This document shows positions 1-10,011 of a DNA stretch of 64,000 bases, piece after piece. The DNA lies in contig CM063289.1 of the NCBI GenBank assembly GCA_032173965.1, forward strand, positions 25,445,690 to 25,509,689, given 5' to 3'. Both the position numbers and the translations under genes were made by a program. This DNA is from Sitta carolinensis (Eukaryota; Chordata; Aves; Passeriformes; Sittidae). The first letter of the stretch is position 1. The number at the start of each line of letters is the position of its first letter. Below the pieces are notes generated by a model. The model was not told the origin of the DNA. It was given only the letters and a program-made list of their open reading frames with translations, and ran no database searches.

Positions 1-638
1 TTTAATTTCCAGGTCACTGGTTTAAAGTTAGCCTAGACTGAGAAAGCCTTTGAGCAGTTACCGTCTAATGCCTACTGGGTGATCTTAATCCAGTCCTCAG
101 AAGATTAATTCCCACCCATACAACACAAGCATAGTCAGTAGTCCCAGATAGATACTGCAGCCTGGTTTGTCATGGATATCAGAAATACACTTTTGTTGAC
201 AGAGATGGCACCTCTTTAGCTGAATTACTATTATGACTGACCAATTAACCATTAAGACCCTCTCAGTAATTATTCTACTGCTACACTGACTTTCAGCGTT
301 GTCACCTTAACAGTTGATTAAGCATATGTGCAGAAACAGTTATACCACGGGAAAATACAAAAAGCTGGTTAAGATTATTTTAGATGAGTAGATGCAATAA
401 ACTAGCCTATTTCTCAGCTACTACCCTTATGCAGCAGAAAGCAGAACAGTCCAGAAAGTTGGCTAAGGCCTTAAATTAATTATTTACTAACCTGCTCTAC
501 AATAAAAGCACACAGTCTCTTGGAGGGACTGCGAAGTACTGATAAATGCCTTGAACACTCTAACATATCAAGGATCTGACAGTGAAGTGTAAGATCTCTT
601 CTTTCAAACCCAGAAGCCACTGGAAACGCTTTACTTAC
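1..638 (-). other. ORC1: ORC1 intron (left window edge)
   Basis: AT-rich intron sequence with no convincing exon for the conserved LTGQ..VDELDLL segment that should follow. An open stretch at 492-577 with plausible splice sites is discussed under findings. Confidence 0.6.
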
Positions 639-810
639 CTCTAATATCTGCACATAGGCTTGGTGAGGGTCTGTCAGCTTCATGCCATTGATCTCCACAC
701 ACTGGAATGGTGGCAGTTCATCGTTTTCTGCAGCTCGCTGCAGACACCGAATCACTTCATGAACAGTTGCAGTTTTACCTGTTCCAGGCACTCCAGAAAT
801 GTACATGCAC
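639..810 (-). CDS. ORC1: ORC1 exon 11, Walker A
   Basis: It encodes [20 protein letters not shown], with the P-loop GxPGTGKT, then [18 protein letters not shown] and VQILE. Acceptor GGTAG, donor ATTAGAG|GTAAGT. This is the last ORC1 exon I can support; the next one should begin in phase 0 left of the window. Confidence 0.97.
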
Positions 811-3800
811 CTACCAAAGGAGAGCACCTCTTCAGCAGCCTGAGCAAAATGCTAACACTCTAGGGATTGATGAGCTGGAATTCCTGACCCCTGGCACCAG
901 TCTTGAAAACTTCTGACACTTCAGGCAGCTCCCTACATCTTACTTTATTTGCAAGCTGGGACACAGAACAACACCTTGGAGGATCATGAGGATTTTTGTT
1001 ATTACTGAAGCAATTAACAACCTAATACATTTTATAAATGTAATTTTCCTTAAAAAAAAAAAAAGTTTTCCAGACTTCTAAAACTGACTAGTTATAATTT
1101 GGTCTTTAACTTGAATCTGTATAATAAAGAAGCCCACATTATTTCTACATACAATACCACTTAAGGAAGAAAAATACAAGGAAAATTGAACAAGGAACTT
1201 AAAATGATGATAATTTTTTAAATCTAAGTAATAAATATAAAGTATGAATATAAAGTAAAGATATATAATCTGACTGCTGTTATGTTGTAAGCAGATGTGA
1301 TCTTGGTCACAGTCTTGGCAAACTCACCCTCCTGTACCATCAATAAGTTTGCTTTCCACAAAGTTATAGATATCCTGGAATTCTTCCTCACGACATGGCA
1401 GAGAATCTGGGATAGCAGAAACATGCAGCCTTTGAATTAAAAAAAGAAAAGAAAAAGAAAATTAAAATTGCTGTTCCCTCTGAAGAACTGATGCAAACAA
1501 ACGGGCAGATGCTCACCTTCCTCCCGTGTGGAGTTTTCCAAATCTCTTACATACTTTTAACTCTGAGCATCGATGTCAAGTAACCCAAAAGAAATAGCCT
1601 AGTCTCTCTTTGTGCTCTGTTTTAGTTCACAAAATATTTATAAGTCAGAGCAGAGGTAGGATAAAACAGGAGAGACTGCTTATAGGAAATAGAACTAAAA
1701 CCCAGTTTGAAAGATAAGTCAGTCCTGAATGCCTTTTTTTTCCACTATGAAGATCTACAGTGATACCTGTAAATCTTTCACACACCATGAGACAAATATT
1801 GTACCTTTACAGTCTAAAGCTAATCAGAGAGAATCTTTGTTTTTCTAATGTTGCACAGAATAAAGATACCTAATGCTGAAGAACTTAGCATGGACTGGTT
1901 AAAATAATTTGAAATTGTGGAAGCAGTACTGGAAATACTACAATTATTTGGAAATCTAGTATTGTACTGTAACCTATTAAATGGTCTTGGATCAGAACAC
2001 CATGCCTTTTTACCTTTTTTATTCTAAATGGTAAAGATGACATCCCCCATTTCAGCAGAGCCTACTGCTGTGAAAACCTGATGCAAAGTAAAGATGATTT
2101 TCCTGAGCATGGGTTACCTTAATCTGGCTTCTTCCAGTACACTGGCTGGCTCCTGGGCTGCCTGGATGCGCCTGGGAATTTCTGGAGTTGCATTCCGAGG
2201 AGTTCTGGGTGTTCCTTGTAAAGGCTGAAAAGAGAAATTACAACCTCATGCAGATTTTCTACAAACAGCAATTTCTGTTGGAAACAAATCACTGGTATGA
2301 GTTTCCCAAACATTACTTATGCCAGTGTACAAGATGAACTGAGAACCAGTATTTACACAGGGAATTACCAAACAAGCCTTATGGTGTTTTCTTCCTAAGA
2401 GAAAAAGGAAACTGGAAAGGGGGTGGTGACAATTACACCTTTTAACTGTCTGAAGAATTTCTGAGCTGTTAGTCCTTTTCTGAAGTGCTGCATAACAGAA
2501 TGATCTGGTTCTAAAGAAACAGCATCCAAGCCAGTAATTTTCCTGTTTAGGTCACAGTTTTCTGATCGATATTGTCACAATATTCACAACATGCAAATGG
2601 TTTATATATGTGCATAACCTACTTATATCAAAGATTAAATTAATCCAGATAATCCTTCATTAAAAGCTAAGGGGTTCAGACACTTTACTCTGGTACACAG
2701 ACATCAAACATTCAAATAACTGGCTCAGAAATACTAAAAATAACCATTTTATGTGGAAACTTACAGTTTTCTTTGGCGTCTTTGCAGGAGTGTGAACGGC
2801 TGACTTCCTCGAGGATTTTGGGGTGCTGAATATTCTGCTGGATTTAGTTTTCTTTTCTGGGGTACAGGGCACATCATCATCCTCTTCTTCCTCGCTACTT
2901 GAAGAGTAGGAACTGTCAGAGCCAGACAGAAAATCTTCCTGGTCCAACATGCTGTAAGAAACAGATATTATTTAAGCTTTAAAAAAAACACATACGAGTC
3001 TACACATCACAGAGCAACATTTGTACACTTTCATCTTTTTCTGGAGTTCTTGTAATCAGCAAGCCAAAACGTTTTCCACTTCAGCTGCTAATTTGCCATG
3101 GCCTTTTAACAGACTGGTTTAAAGGAAGTCAGTTTTCTGAAGAACATGAGTCAGCTTTATGTTTCTGAACATAAACCAGTTTCACTCAAGTTGCAATTAA
3201 GCTGTGCTTCTAGAACCATTAGCATTTCAATATTAAGCCAGACAAGCTCTCAAGGCTTCAAGCTCTCATGGCTTCCAGCTATCAACAGCAGGTGAACAGG
3301 AGCTCCTGGCTGCAGGGTTTACCTGAGCTGCTCTGCAATGAGAGCGCTGGTTTTCTGTGCACATGCTCTGTGAGAGCGAGGGGTCAGCAAAGGGTGGCTG
3401 CTCCATTTCTGATATTCATCTGAACTGGAAAGGAAAAAAACAAAGCTGGTTGTAATTCCCTTTCTTTGCAACACACTTGTAAAGACACAGACAGGCATTC
3501 AAACTTCAGGCTCAGTTGTTCCCACTGTCCATCCAGCATGAATTCTTATTTGTTATTTACACATTAGCTATGGCATGGATGCTGGAAGAACATTTTTCCT
3601 GCTCTTGCTTGCACTGTGTCTTCAATACATATTTGCCAAGGAAAACAAAATGTTTGTTGTGATTTTGCACTGCCAAACTGAAGGGACAGGGGCACAGAAC
3701 AGCTGTGGTTTTATTTTATTGAGAGATGGGTTTTTTGCCTAATTTTTTTTCTTAAGAGAAAGATAAAAAAATTATTTCCTTTTGGCATCTCTTTGATTTG

Positions 3801-6800
3801 CCCTTTGGAATGTATTTTTTTCTTTGTGTTTTGATATTCCTTGGTTGTCTTCCTGAGTGCTTCTTCATCCCTGCCATTGAAACATTTTACTGTTACTACA
3901 CAACTTTCCTACTGGTTCAAAGTACAAAATGAGATGAATTACAGATGATTTTATTATTTGTTGACAGTTCTTAGAAGTTTTTTAAGATCTATAAATACTG
4001 CTGAAATGTCATTACCTCATCAATGAAAGGTACACATTTTCATATTATATATAATTAGTGCCAAAATAAAAGTGGAAATTCCATTGTTGCATCCACATCT
4101 TTACTCTTGGAAAGTAGGAAAAGGATTGGTTTCTGGCTTCTGGCAACAATTTGCACAATAAAGTCTGTTCCACTCTTCTCCTCCCCCAGTTTATGACATT
4201 TTTAAAGACTGTGCAAAGATATACTTAAATAGTTGTGCTTTTTGATCTCTGATTTCTTTCCTACATAAAAATTAGCACGGAAGTATACATACAATTCTCA
4301 TGAAGACTCTCCTGAAGCAAATCAAACCACTTTCTACAGTCCAGCATCCCTCAACACTTGTCACAAGTCAGGCACATCTGAGCCTTGATTACAGAGTGCA
4401 GGTTAACAGATTTTCATCCATGCTGATGGGTACAATCATCATGAGAACAATCAACGTGGCTTCAGCTTCCTTCCATATCATCCTATCATTCCTATTTCCA
4501 ACATCATCTCTCTGTTCTTGGAACCATGGACTGCTTTTCCATCTGCAAAGTCAAGTCCTCTTTGGATCTCCCTGATCATTCATTCACCTCCAAGTAACAT
4601 TTTCTAAAGCTTGATCACAGAGCACTTGTCACTGCTGAGGCTCTCCCCTTCTCTCCTTGGTCTCAACAGACAAAACATGGTCCATGCTGAGACTTCACCT
4701 ACTTTTCTCTCCACAAGTCTTCCATAAATGTGTTTTAAGAGAGCTTCATACAAATAGAAATCCCATACAAAAATAATGATACAAATGCTGTCACTTACGA
4801 TTGAATGTCATCTTTCTCATGAAGATTCTTGTCTTTTTCACTGAAATCTTTGACCTTAGTGTAGGGGGACAATCGTATGGTGTCACTGAACCTCTGACAG
4901 TGCTCTGCAGTCACAGATGTTGACTTGGACTTATCATTGCTGCAGGGGATCTTTGGTGGTGAGCCTAATATTTCACCTGTGAATTTCACTTTTCTTTTAG
5001 TGGCTGATGGCTCTAATGGTGCTATGGCATCACAGTAATCATCCAGAAGACCCAAAACTTCACTTCCCAAGAGCCTGCCTTTGGATCTTGTGGGACCTAG
5101 AAACGAAAAGCAAAATGAAACTTTTGTCAGTCTTCAATACGGCTGGTTTGGTTAACTTTCAGAAGACATGGTACAACTGGCTCGGTGACTGTTGTTTAAA
5201 TGAAAGCAGATGGACATTTCATTCCAGGAACAAGGAGCTGGATCCTCTTTTAGAGGAAGAAGGCACTTCCTCTAAAAAATTACTGAACAGAATGAAGACA
5301 AACAGATTTTTCCAGTTTTCTAACACACCTCCATCACTTTCAACTTTAGTCAGGTTCCATGTTGAAAATACTGCATGCGACACACAGGATCAAACGTGCT
5401 TATTCACCCAGCTCAATGTAAACATTTTAGTACACAATTAATCAGAAGATTAAAGCAAGTGGGACATTCTGAGGTCAAGCGAGGCTGATTGGTAGCATTT
5501 CAGTCAACAAGCACTTTCATTTAGATTTATCAGATATAAATAAAGCCTCTGCAGCAGCAGTTGGATATATGCAGTAGAATGCTGAAACAACAGACAAGAC
5601 AAATAAGTGATGTGCCTACAAGGCTTGGGCTGATCCCAAAGCCCTCACAAGGTAGCTGAAAATATTGATGTTGAATGTTACCATAGTTTGAACTAGCCAA
5701 AAGGGAGAAGCACAAAGCATACACAGAACTACTGAATGGACAGAATATTGCCATATACATACTGTTTAACTCCAGCTTCTTCCTTGCCGTTGGGGTTTTG
5801 CTGTCATTATTAGCCACCCTTTGAGAATGCCTCTCCTTAGCAAGGGAGGACTTGGAAGCAGAATGTTTGGATTCTATTTCCATATCAACCTTTTTGGATT
5901 TTGTGGCACTCTGAACGACACTCTCTGTCTCTCTTTTCACAGGTGTAAGGATGTCTGAAGGAATTAATGCTTTTGAGGAGTTTGTGATGACATCTCTTTT
6001 CTTGTTAGCATCTTTCAGCTTGGAGAACATGTCTGGGGGCAAAACCTTAAAGCACTTCCCATCCCAAGACTGTTTGACATAGAAAGTCTGTTTCCTGTTT
6101 AATGTAGTAATAGGCAGCTCGTCACCCAGGTGTAGTGGTAATACCTGCAAATACCAGGAAATATCAAAACATGCATACCATAACGTTTACTGTTAATTTA
6201 AAATTCAGCTATTTTCTATTCACAGATCTTACTACTGCAACTCATGCAATCTTTAGTTTCTAATGTACACTACAGGGCTGTTGCTGTTTCTCTCTTCCCT
6301 CGCTGTGTAGCTTCTACAATACATACCATGATGCTTTTAATGATGGTCTCTGCAGATATATCGGTGTCATAGCCAAGAACTTGATCGAGAAACACCTCCT
6401 GGGCAGAAATCTCTCTTTTAAGCAGCTTCCGTTTGTTCTGAGGTATCTCCTCCAAATGACAGAACCACTGCACAACTGCACGTTTGTGCTGAGCACCTGC
6501 AGCAAGGAGAGCAAGCTCAGGAACATCAGAATTATATTGTGTCACAAATAGTGCCAGACTTTAGCTGAAATGCCAGCAAAGGACACAGGTGAGAGAGCAT
6601 CTGGTAAGAGATTTGCAAGTCCCAATTTTCTAAGCTGAATTAAAATGTCTGAGTTGAAAATTTTAAGGGCTAAGGTAATACCTGCACAGGGTCTCAATCA
6701 CAAAAATAACTGGAGAACAGCTCCAGATCACCAGTTCCCTATCACAAAGAAAGAGGTTCCTTATTTGCATAGATGTGATCTCAAACCCTGCTAACTAAAG

Positions 6801-8284
6801 GCAGTGACATAAAAGGAGAACTGAGAAATTTCAGGACACTATTTGTAGTGCCACTGTACTTTGAGAAGCCAGAAACAATTTTTTCACTGGCTGATAAACC
6901 AGGAAATACTGTTGATGAAATATCTTGCATTTAAAGAAGCTTCATGGGTTTCACTCCAGCATGAAAATATTCAGTTGTGCTACAAAAAAAGTGCATTAGG
7001 AAATAAATAAGACAGAATGATACGTATTTATGTTTTAAAAAAGGTAAAGAAGATTAAAAACCCTCAAGGTATTATTATTACAGCACATAAAAGAACAAAA
7101 GTGCTCTAAGGAATCAGATATAGCCAATGAGTAGCTCCCAATGCAGACTCAGACAATTTTTGTATCACCCACTTCCCATGATTTTTCTTTTCATATCTAT
7201 CTCTGTATAAACAAGTAGATCTACCAAGGAACAGAAGGAACAAGACCCATTTATTCAGCCTTGTACTTTACTGTTAAATTGCCTGATGCCTAATAAGATG
7301 CAAATTTCAGGGCTGCAGTGCTCTTGCTCCATTTGGATTCTCCAATCTCTAAATAAAGCATGAGCTCACACTGCCTTCCTCAAGGACAACTGCTTTTAAA
7401 TTAGACAATTACATAAAAAAAAATGTAAAAATTACAATGTGTTTGAATTTCCATTTACGTACCAAATTTATCTGAAATTAGCCATCAGTCCCAAATATTT
7501 GGGGGAGCATGTGAATACAGACAAAATTATTACCAAAACTTGATTTTCTTAATAAATTAGACTAGTTACACACTGTTAATGCTAACTACACCCCCATTAA
7601 AAAAGGTAACTCTAAAACCCTTTAAAATTTCTCACACAGAATGCAAGTTTTTAGTCCTCTTACCATCTTCATATAAATCCACGAGTTGTGCCACATAAGG
7701 CTGATCTGCATTCATCCCTTCTACTAAAATAAAGTCACCAAGCTGTATACAGGTTTCTGTTTTGCTGCTTTGTGATGTTATAAGGATCCCCCTAGAAAGT
7801 AATAGGCACAGGAATATTAAGAGAATTTCATATTCTTCATAATTCACATATCATTAAGCCAGGCATCCTGTCAACATTAGTTATGCCCCTTCTTGGAATG
7901 CTTACAACTTAGTTCCCTGATTATTAGCTTTCTTAGTTCCCTGATTATTAGCTTTCATATGCAGTTCAATTACTTAAAACTTACTCACAGATTTGGTTAA
8001 ATGTTTTTGCTTGAACACTATTCAGTTTATAATTCAAGACCATAGTGACAATGCTTTTCTTACATGTATCATGACAAAATGCTCAAAACTTTACACGTAT
8101 GGTCACTGACTGCCACATTAATCTAAACAATGTCAGAAAGGTAAAGAAACATCCATTAAGTTTCCCTTAGCAAAACAGAAATAAATGTTATTTACTTGTA
8201 CTGGGAAGTCCTCAGCTTTCTGTCTGAACTCAAGGGTTTTCCATACCAGGAGTAGATACGTTTGCTTTGCTGCCGGGTGTTCAT
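639..8284 (-). CDS. ORC1: ORC1, origin recognition complex subunit 1 (partial, 5' part, 10 coding exons)
   Basis: ORC1 is the AAA+ ATPase subunit of the nuclear origin recognition complex that loads CDC6/MCM at replication origins. Coding exons in transcript order (minus strand): 8284-8196, 7791-7664, 6496-6327, 6144-5763, 5096-4799, 3424-3323, 2951-2765, 2224-2118, 1429-1328, 810-639. They total 1737 nt, 579 codons, all with GT/AG borders and matching phases. The order is an N-terminal segment ([13 protein letters not shown]), a BAH domain (about residues 30-160), a long charged linker (about 170-470) with many SP/TP sites, and the start of the AAA+ domain with Walker A GVPGTGKT at about 528-535. 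The last exon in view ends in phase 0 after VQILE; the Walker B, sensor and winged-helix exons lie beyond position 1. The BAH and AAA+ parts match vertebrate ORC1 closely and the linker only loosely, as expected. Identity is very secure. Confidence 0.96.
1328..1429 (-). CDS. ORC1: ORC1 exon 10, start of AAA+ domain
   Basis: It encodes [20 protein letters not shown] and [13 protein letters not shown], the conserved N-terminal helices of the AAA+ fold. The donor GG|GTGAGT splits a Gly codon that is completed by the next exon. Confidence 0.96.
2118..2224 (-). CDS. ORC1: ORC1 exon 9, Pro/Arg segment before AAA+ domain
   Basis: It encodes [20 protein letters not shown] and then [12 protein letters not shown], the conserved lead-in to the AAA+ domain. 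Borders TTTTCAG|CCTT and TTAAG|GTAACC. Confidence 0.95.
2765..2951 (-). CDS. ORC1: ORC1 exon 8, acidic Ser/Glu linker
   Basis: It encodes [20 protein letters not shown] followed by an acidic run and a Thr-Pro/Lys stretch ([10 protein letters not shown]). It corresponds to the acidic SDSSSDEEE segment just before the AAA+ region in mammals. Borders CTTACAG|C and AAAACT|GTAAGT. Confidence 0.92.
3323..3424 (-). CDS. ORC1: ORC1 exon 7, linker
   Basis: A 102-nt exon encoding [20 protein letters not shown] and ending in SALIAEQL, which aligns with the human segment ending RQQL. Acceptor TTTCCAG, donor CTCAG|GTAAAC. It joins the next exon as LSMLDQEDF. Confidence 0.85.
4799..5096 (-). CDS. ORC1: ORC1 exon 6, disordered linker
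   Basis: It encodes [20 protein letters not shown] and then lysine- and serine-rich sequence with [15 protein letters not shown] and RLSPYTKV. Borders are CTAG|GTCCC and TTCAATC|GTAAGT. Conservation with mammals is weak apart from the KRKV region, but the phase fits both neighbours and the frame is open throughout. Confidence 0.88.
5763..6144 (-). CDS. ORC1: ORC1 exon 5, BAH C-terminus and start of linker
   Basis: It starts [11 protein letters not shown] after a TTTGCAG acceptor. It contains the end of the BAH fold ([19 protein letters not shown]) and a charged linker with a TPVK CDK-type site. The RKKLEL stretch near the end resembles a cyclin-docking [RK]xL motif. It ends AACA|GTATGT and joins the next exon as NSP. 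Confidence 0.93.
6327..6496 (-). CDS. ORC1: ORC1 exon 4, second half of BAH domain
   Basis: It encodes [18 protein letters not shown], a basic stretch, [16 protein letters not shown] and [10 protein letters not shown]. The Trp of VQWF (about residue 83) is a second conserved cage residue. The stretch after AQEVF differs from the human sequence I recall (see findings). Confidence 0.93.
7664..7791 (-). CDS. ORC1: ORC1 exon 3, first half of BAH domain
   Basis: It encodes the [19 protein letters not shown] segment and the [15 protein letters not shown] strand-helix of the BAH fold. The Tyr in QPYVA (about residue 62) corresponds to one aromatic-cage Tyr for histone H4K20me2. Exon 2 joins in phase (AA|G), and the exon ends GATG before GTAAGA. 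Confidence 0.92.
7908..7955. repeat. 24-bp perfect tandem duplication in ORC1 intron
   Basis: Two identical adjacent copies of a 24-bp unit starting CTTAGTTCCCTG (7908-7931 and 7932-7955), lying just upstream of ORC1 exon 3 in the sense of transcription. The copies are identical, so it is a recent slippage or duplication event. Confidence 0.9.
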
Positions 8285-8300
8285 GATTCCCAAGGAAAAG
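8196..8300 (-). CDS. ORC1: ORC1 exon 2 with start codon
   Basis: The acceptor is TTTGTTTTAG at 8301-8310 and the donor follows CAGTACAA. Sixteen nt of 5'UTR (8285-8300) precede the ATG at 8284-8282, which has A at -3. It encodes [18 protein letters not shown] and following residues, the counterpart of the mammalian start that leads into the TYSW motif before the BAH domain. Confidence 0.88.
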
Positions 8301-8499
8301 CTAAAACAAATAACCAAACACTTTCTGATTATTATTTAAAACCAAAAAAAGGAAAGAGAGGAAGATACATAGAACTGCTATCAGTTCTTTCCGTGTGCAT
8401 GAAGAACGGCGGTTGACACAGAGAAACCCACCTTCCCCAAAGCCCCAGACACCCCTCCCCGAGGGATGAGGAAAACAAAGAAGATATTCAGTTCTGCAG

Positions 8500-8565
8500 T
8501 TCCCTCGATACTTGTTCTTCAATTCCCTCTATACTTGTTCTTCAATTCCTTCGATATTTGTTCAG
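8500..8565. repeat. short tandem repeat, about 23 bp x 3
   Basis: Three adjacent copies of a unit like TTCCCTCGATACTTGTTC (plus TTCAA): 8500-8522, 8523-8545 and a truncated one at 8546-8565. It lies about 200 bp upstream of ORC1 exon 2. Confidence 0.85.
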
Positions 8566-8600
8566 TTCCTTTTCCATTGCCCGCGGCTCCCGGCCCTCAC

Positions 8601-8660
8601 CGCCATGGTGGGGCGGGCTGTCCACCCTGGGGAGACCGAACCTCGCTGCGAGACCGTCAC
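8601..8660 (-). promoter_or_regulatory. ORC1: candidate alternative ORC1 first exon / donor
   Basis: On the minus strand the sequence CACCATGGCG|GTGAGG combines a strong Kozak ATG with a good splice donor. Joined to exon 2, this ATG would be out of frame with the ORC1 start. It is either an alternative leader with an overlapping upstream ORF or a coincidence. The upper limit (8660) is arbitrary. Confidence 0.3.
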
Positions 8661-8717
8661 CGACGTTTCGCTTGCGCTCAATTCTTACCGTTTCATTTTG
8701 GTTTTTAACTTGTTTGA

Positions 8718-8740
8718 TTTTTTTTTTTTTTTTTTTCCCC
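8718..8740. repeat. poly-T run
   Basis: About 20 consecutive T on the plus strand within the ORC1/PRPF38A intergenic or first-intron region. It could be the A-tail of an old minus-strand retroelement, but no element body is recognisable beside it. Confidence 0.7.
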
Positions 8741-8892
8741 TGAGTAAGGATTTTCGTCCAGCAAATCGGGGAAAAGCCACACACAGCCCCAGCGCTTTCG
8801 CCCAGCCGCGCTGGTGGCCGCATGCGCGCCGGCGAGCACCGAGCGCAGGCACATGGCCGCTGAGGCCCCACAGCCCGGAGCCCGACAGCCCC

Positions 8893-9341
8893 AGACAGCC
8901 CGCACTGGCGCCCACACAGCCCCGCACTGAGCCCCCAGCCCACTGAGCCCCCACACAGCCCCGCACTGAGCCCCACACCCGCACTGAGCCCCCACACAGC
9001 CCCGCACTGAGCCCCCACACAGCCCCGCACTGAGCCCCCACACAGCCCCACAGCCCGCACTGAGCCCCCACACAGCCCCGCACTGAGCCCCCACAGCCCA
9101 GCCCCGCACTGAGCCCCCACAGCCCCCACTGAGCCCCCACCAGCCCCGCACTGAGCCCCACACCCCAGCCCCGCACTGAGCCCCCACACACACCCCGCAC
9201 TGAGCCCCACACACCCCGCACTGAGCCCCACACAAGCCCCGCACTGAGCCCCCACACAGCCCCGCACTGAGCCCCCACACACCCCGCACTGAGCCCCCAC
9301 ACAACCCCGCACTGAGCCCCCACACAACCCCGCACCGGCCT
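8893..9341. repeat. GC-rich minisatellite, about 23-bp unit, about 20 copies
   Basis: Imperfect tandem array of GCCCCGCACTGAGCCCCC plus a short CACA-type tail, with copies varying in length by a few bases. The plus strand is C-rich, so an ORC1 transcript crossing it would be G-rich. Long open frames over it on the minus strand (up to 567 codons) come from the low stop content of the repeat and are not genes. Confidence 0.93.
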
Positions 9342-9572
9342 GATGCCCACAGAGCCACTGAGGCTGCAACAGAACACAGCGGTCTGTCCGCTCCCACCGC
9401 CCCGCTCCAGCAGGGTGGTCCCAGAGGACATTGCACAGGATCGCCCCCGCACCGTCCTGGGCTATCTCTAGCGCGGGAGGGTGCGCAGCCGCCCAGAGCA
9501 GCCTATCCCAGTGCGCGGCCACCCGCAGCAGGAGCAGTTTCGCCCCGGTGCCCGCCCAGGACCCCATCTCAC

Positions 9573-9650
9573 CGCGGCCCTCAGCGCGTCCCGCCGGCGC
9601 CGCGATAGAACTTCGCGCCACAGCGCGCGCAGAGCCCCGCCCCCGGCGGC
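9573..9650 (-). promoter_or_regulatory. ORC1: probable ORC1 noncoding exon 1 and E2F-like promoter site
   Basis: The minus strand has a good donor (GGCCGCG|GTGAGATG, exon side ending at 9573) inside a CpG island facing PRPF38A. Just upstream lies an E2F-type site, GGCGCGAA on the minus strand (9612-9619), next to alternating CG. ORC1 is a known E2F target and in mammals starts within a few hundred bases of PRPF38A. The position of transcription start is inferred and the upper limit is approximate. Confidence 0.45.
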
Positions 9651-9764
9651 GCGCGCGGGGCGAGCAGGGGCGCGGCCGCTCCACGCCTGCGCCGGGCGGC
9701 GGCGGCCCCGCCCCGGAGGAGGAAGCGGAAGGCGGTGCGGCCCGCAGGGCGGCGAGCTCGGAGC

Positions 9765-9970
9765 GGCGCGGCCCCTCCCGGCGGCGCGGCCCCTCCCGGC
9801 GGCGCGGCCCCTCCCGGCCGGCCCCCGGCGGCGGCCCCCTCCCGGCGGCGCGGCCCCTCCCGGCGGCGCGGCCCCTCCCGGCGGCGCGGCCCTCCCGGCG
9901 GCGCGGCCCCTCCCGGCGGCGCGGCCCTCCCGGCGGCGCGGCCCCTCCCGGCGGCGCGGCCCCTCCCGGC
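9765..9970. repeat. 18-bp GC minisatellite in the ORC1/PRPF38A promoter
   Basis: About eleven copies of GCGGCGCGGCCCCTCCCG, two of them 17 bp, and one longer variant copy (GGCCGGCCCCCGGCGGCG) near 9820. The array ends about 40 bp before the PRPF38A start codon. Each copy carries a GGGAGGGG box on the minus strand, a possible Sp/KLF/MAZ-type site. Related GCGAGCTCGGAGCGG and GTGAGCTCAGAGCGG sequences bracket the array. Confidence 0.93.
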
Positions 9971-10011
9971 GGTGAGCTCAGAGCGGCGAGCCGTGCTGTG
10001 CTGCTGCCGCC

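Larger units (their letters stand above)
9560..10011 (+). promoter_or_regulatory. PRPF38A: PRPF38A promoter / 5'UTR CpG island
   Basis: Very CpG-dense DNA without a TATA box immediately before the PRPF38A ATG (context GCCGCCATGG, near-perfect Kozak). The exact start site is not visible. Because ORC1 diverges from the same island, it is best read as a bidirectional promoter. Confidence 0.6.

Noticed and set aside
5007..5441. 144-codon plus-strand frame overlapping ORC1 exon 6
   Set aside because: It is the antisense shadow of an ORC1 coding exon extended into intron.
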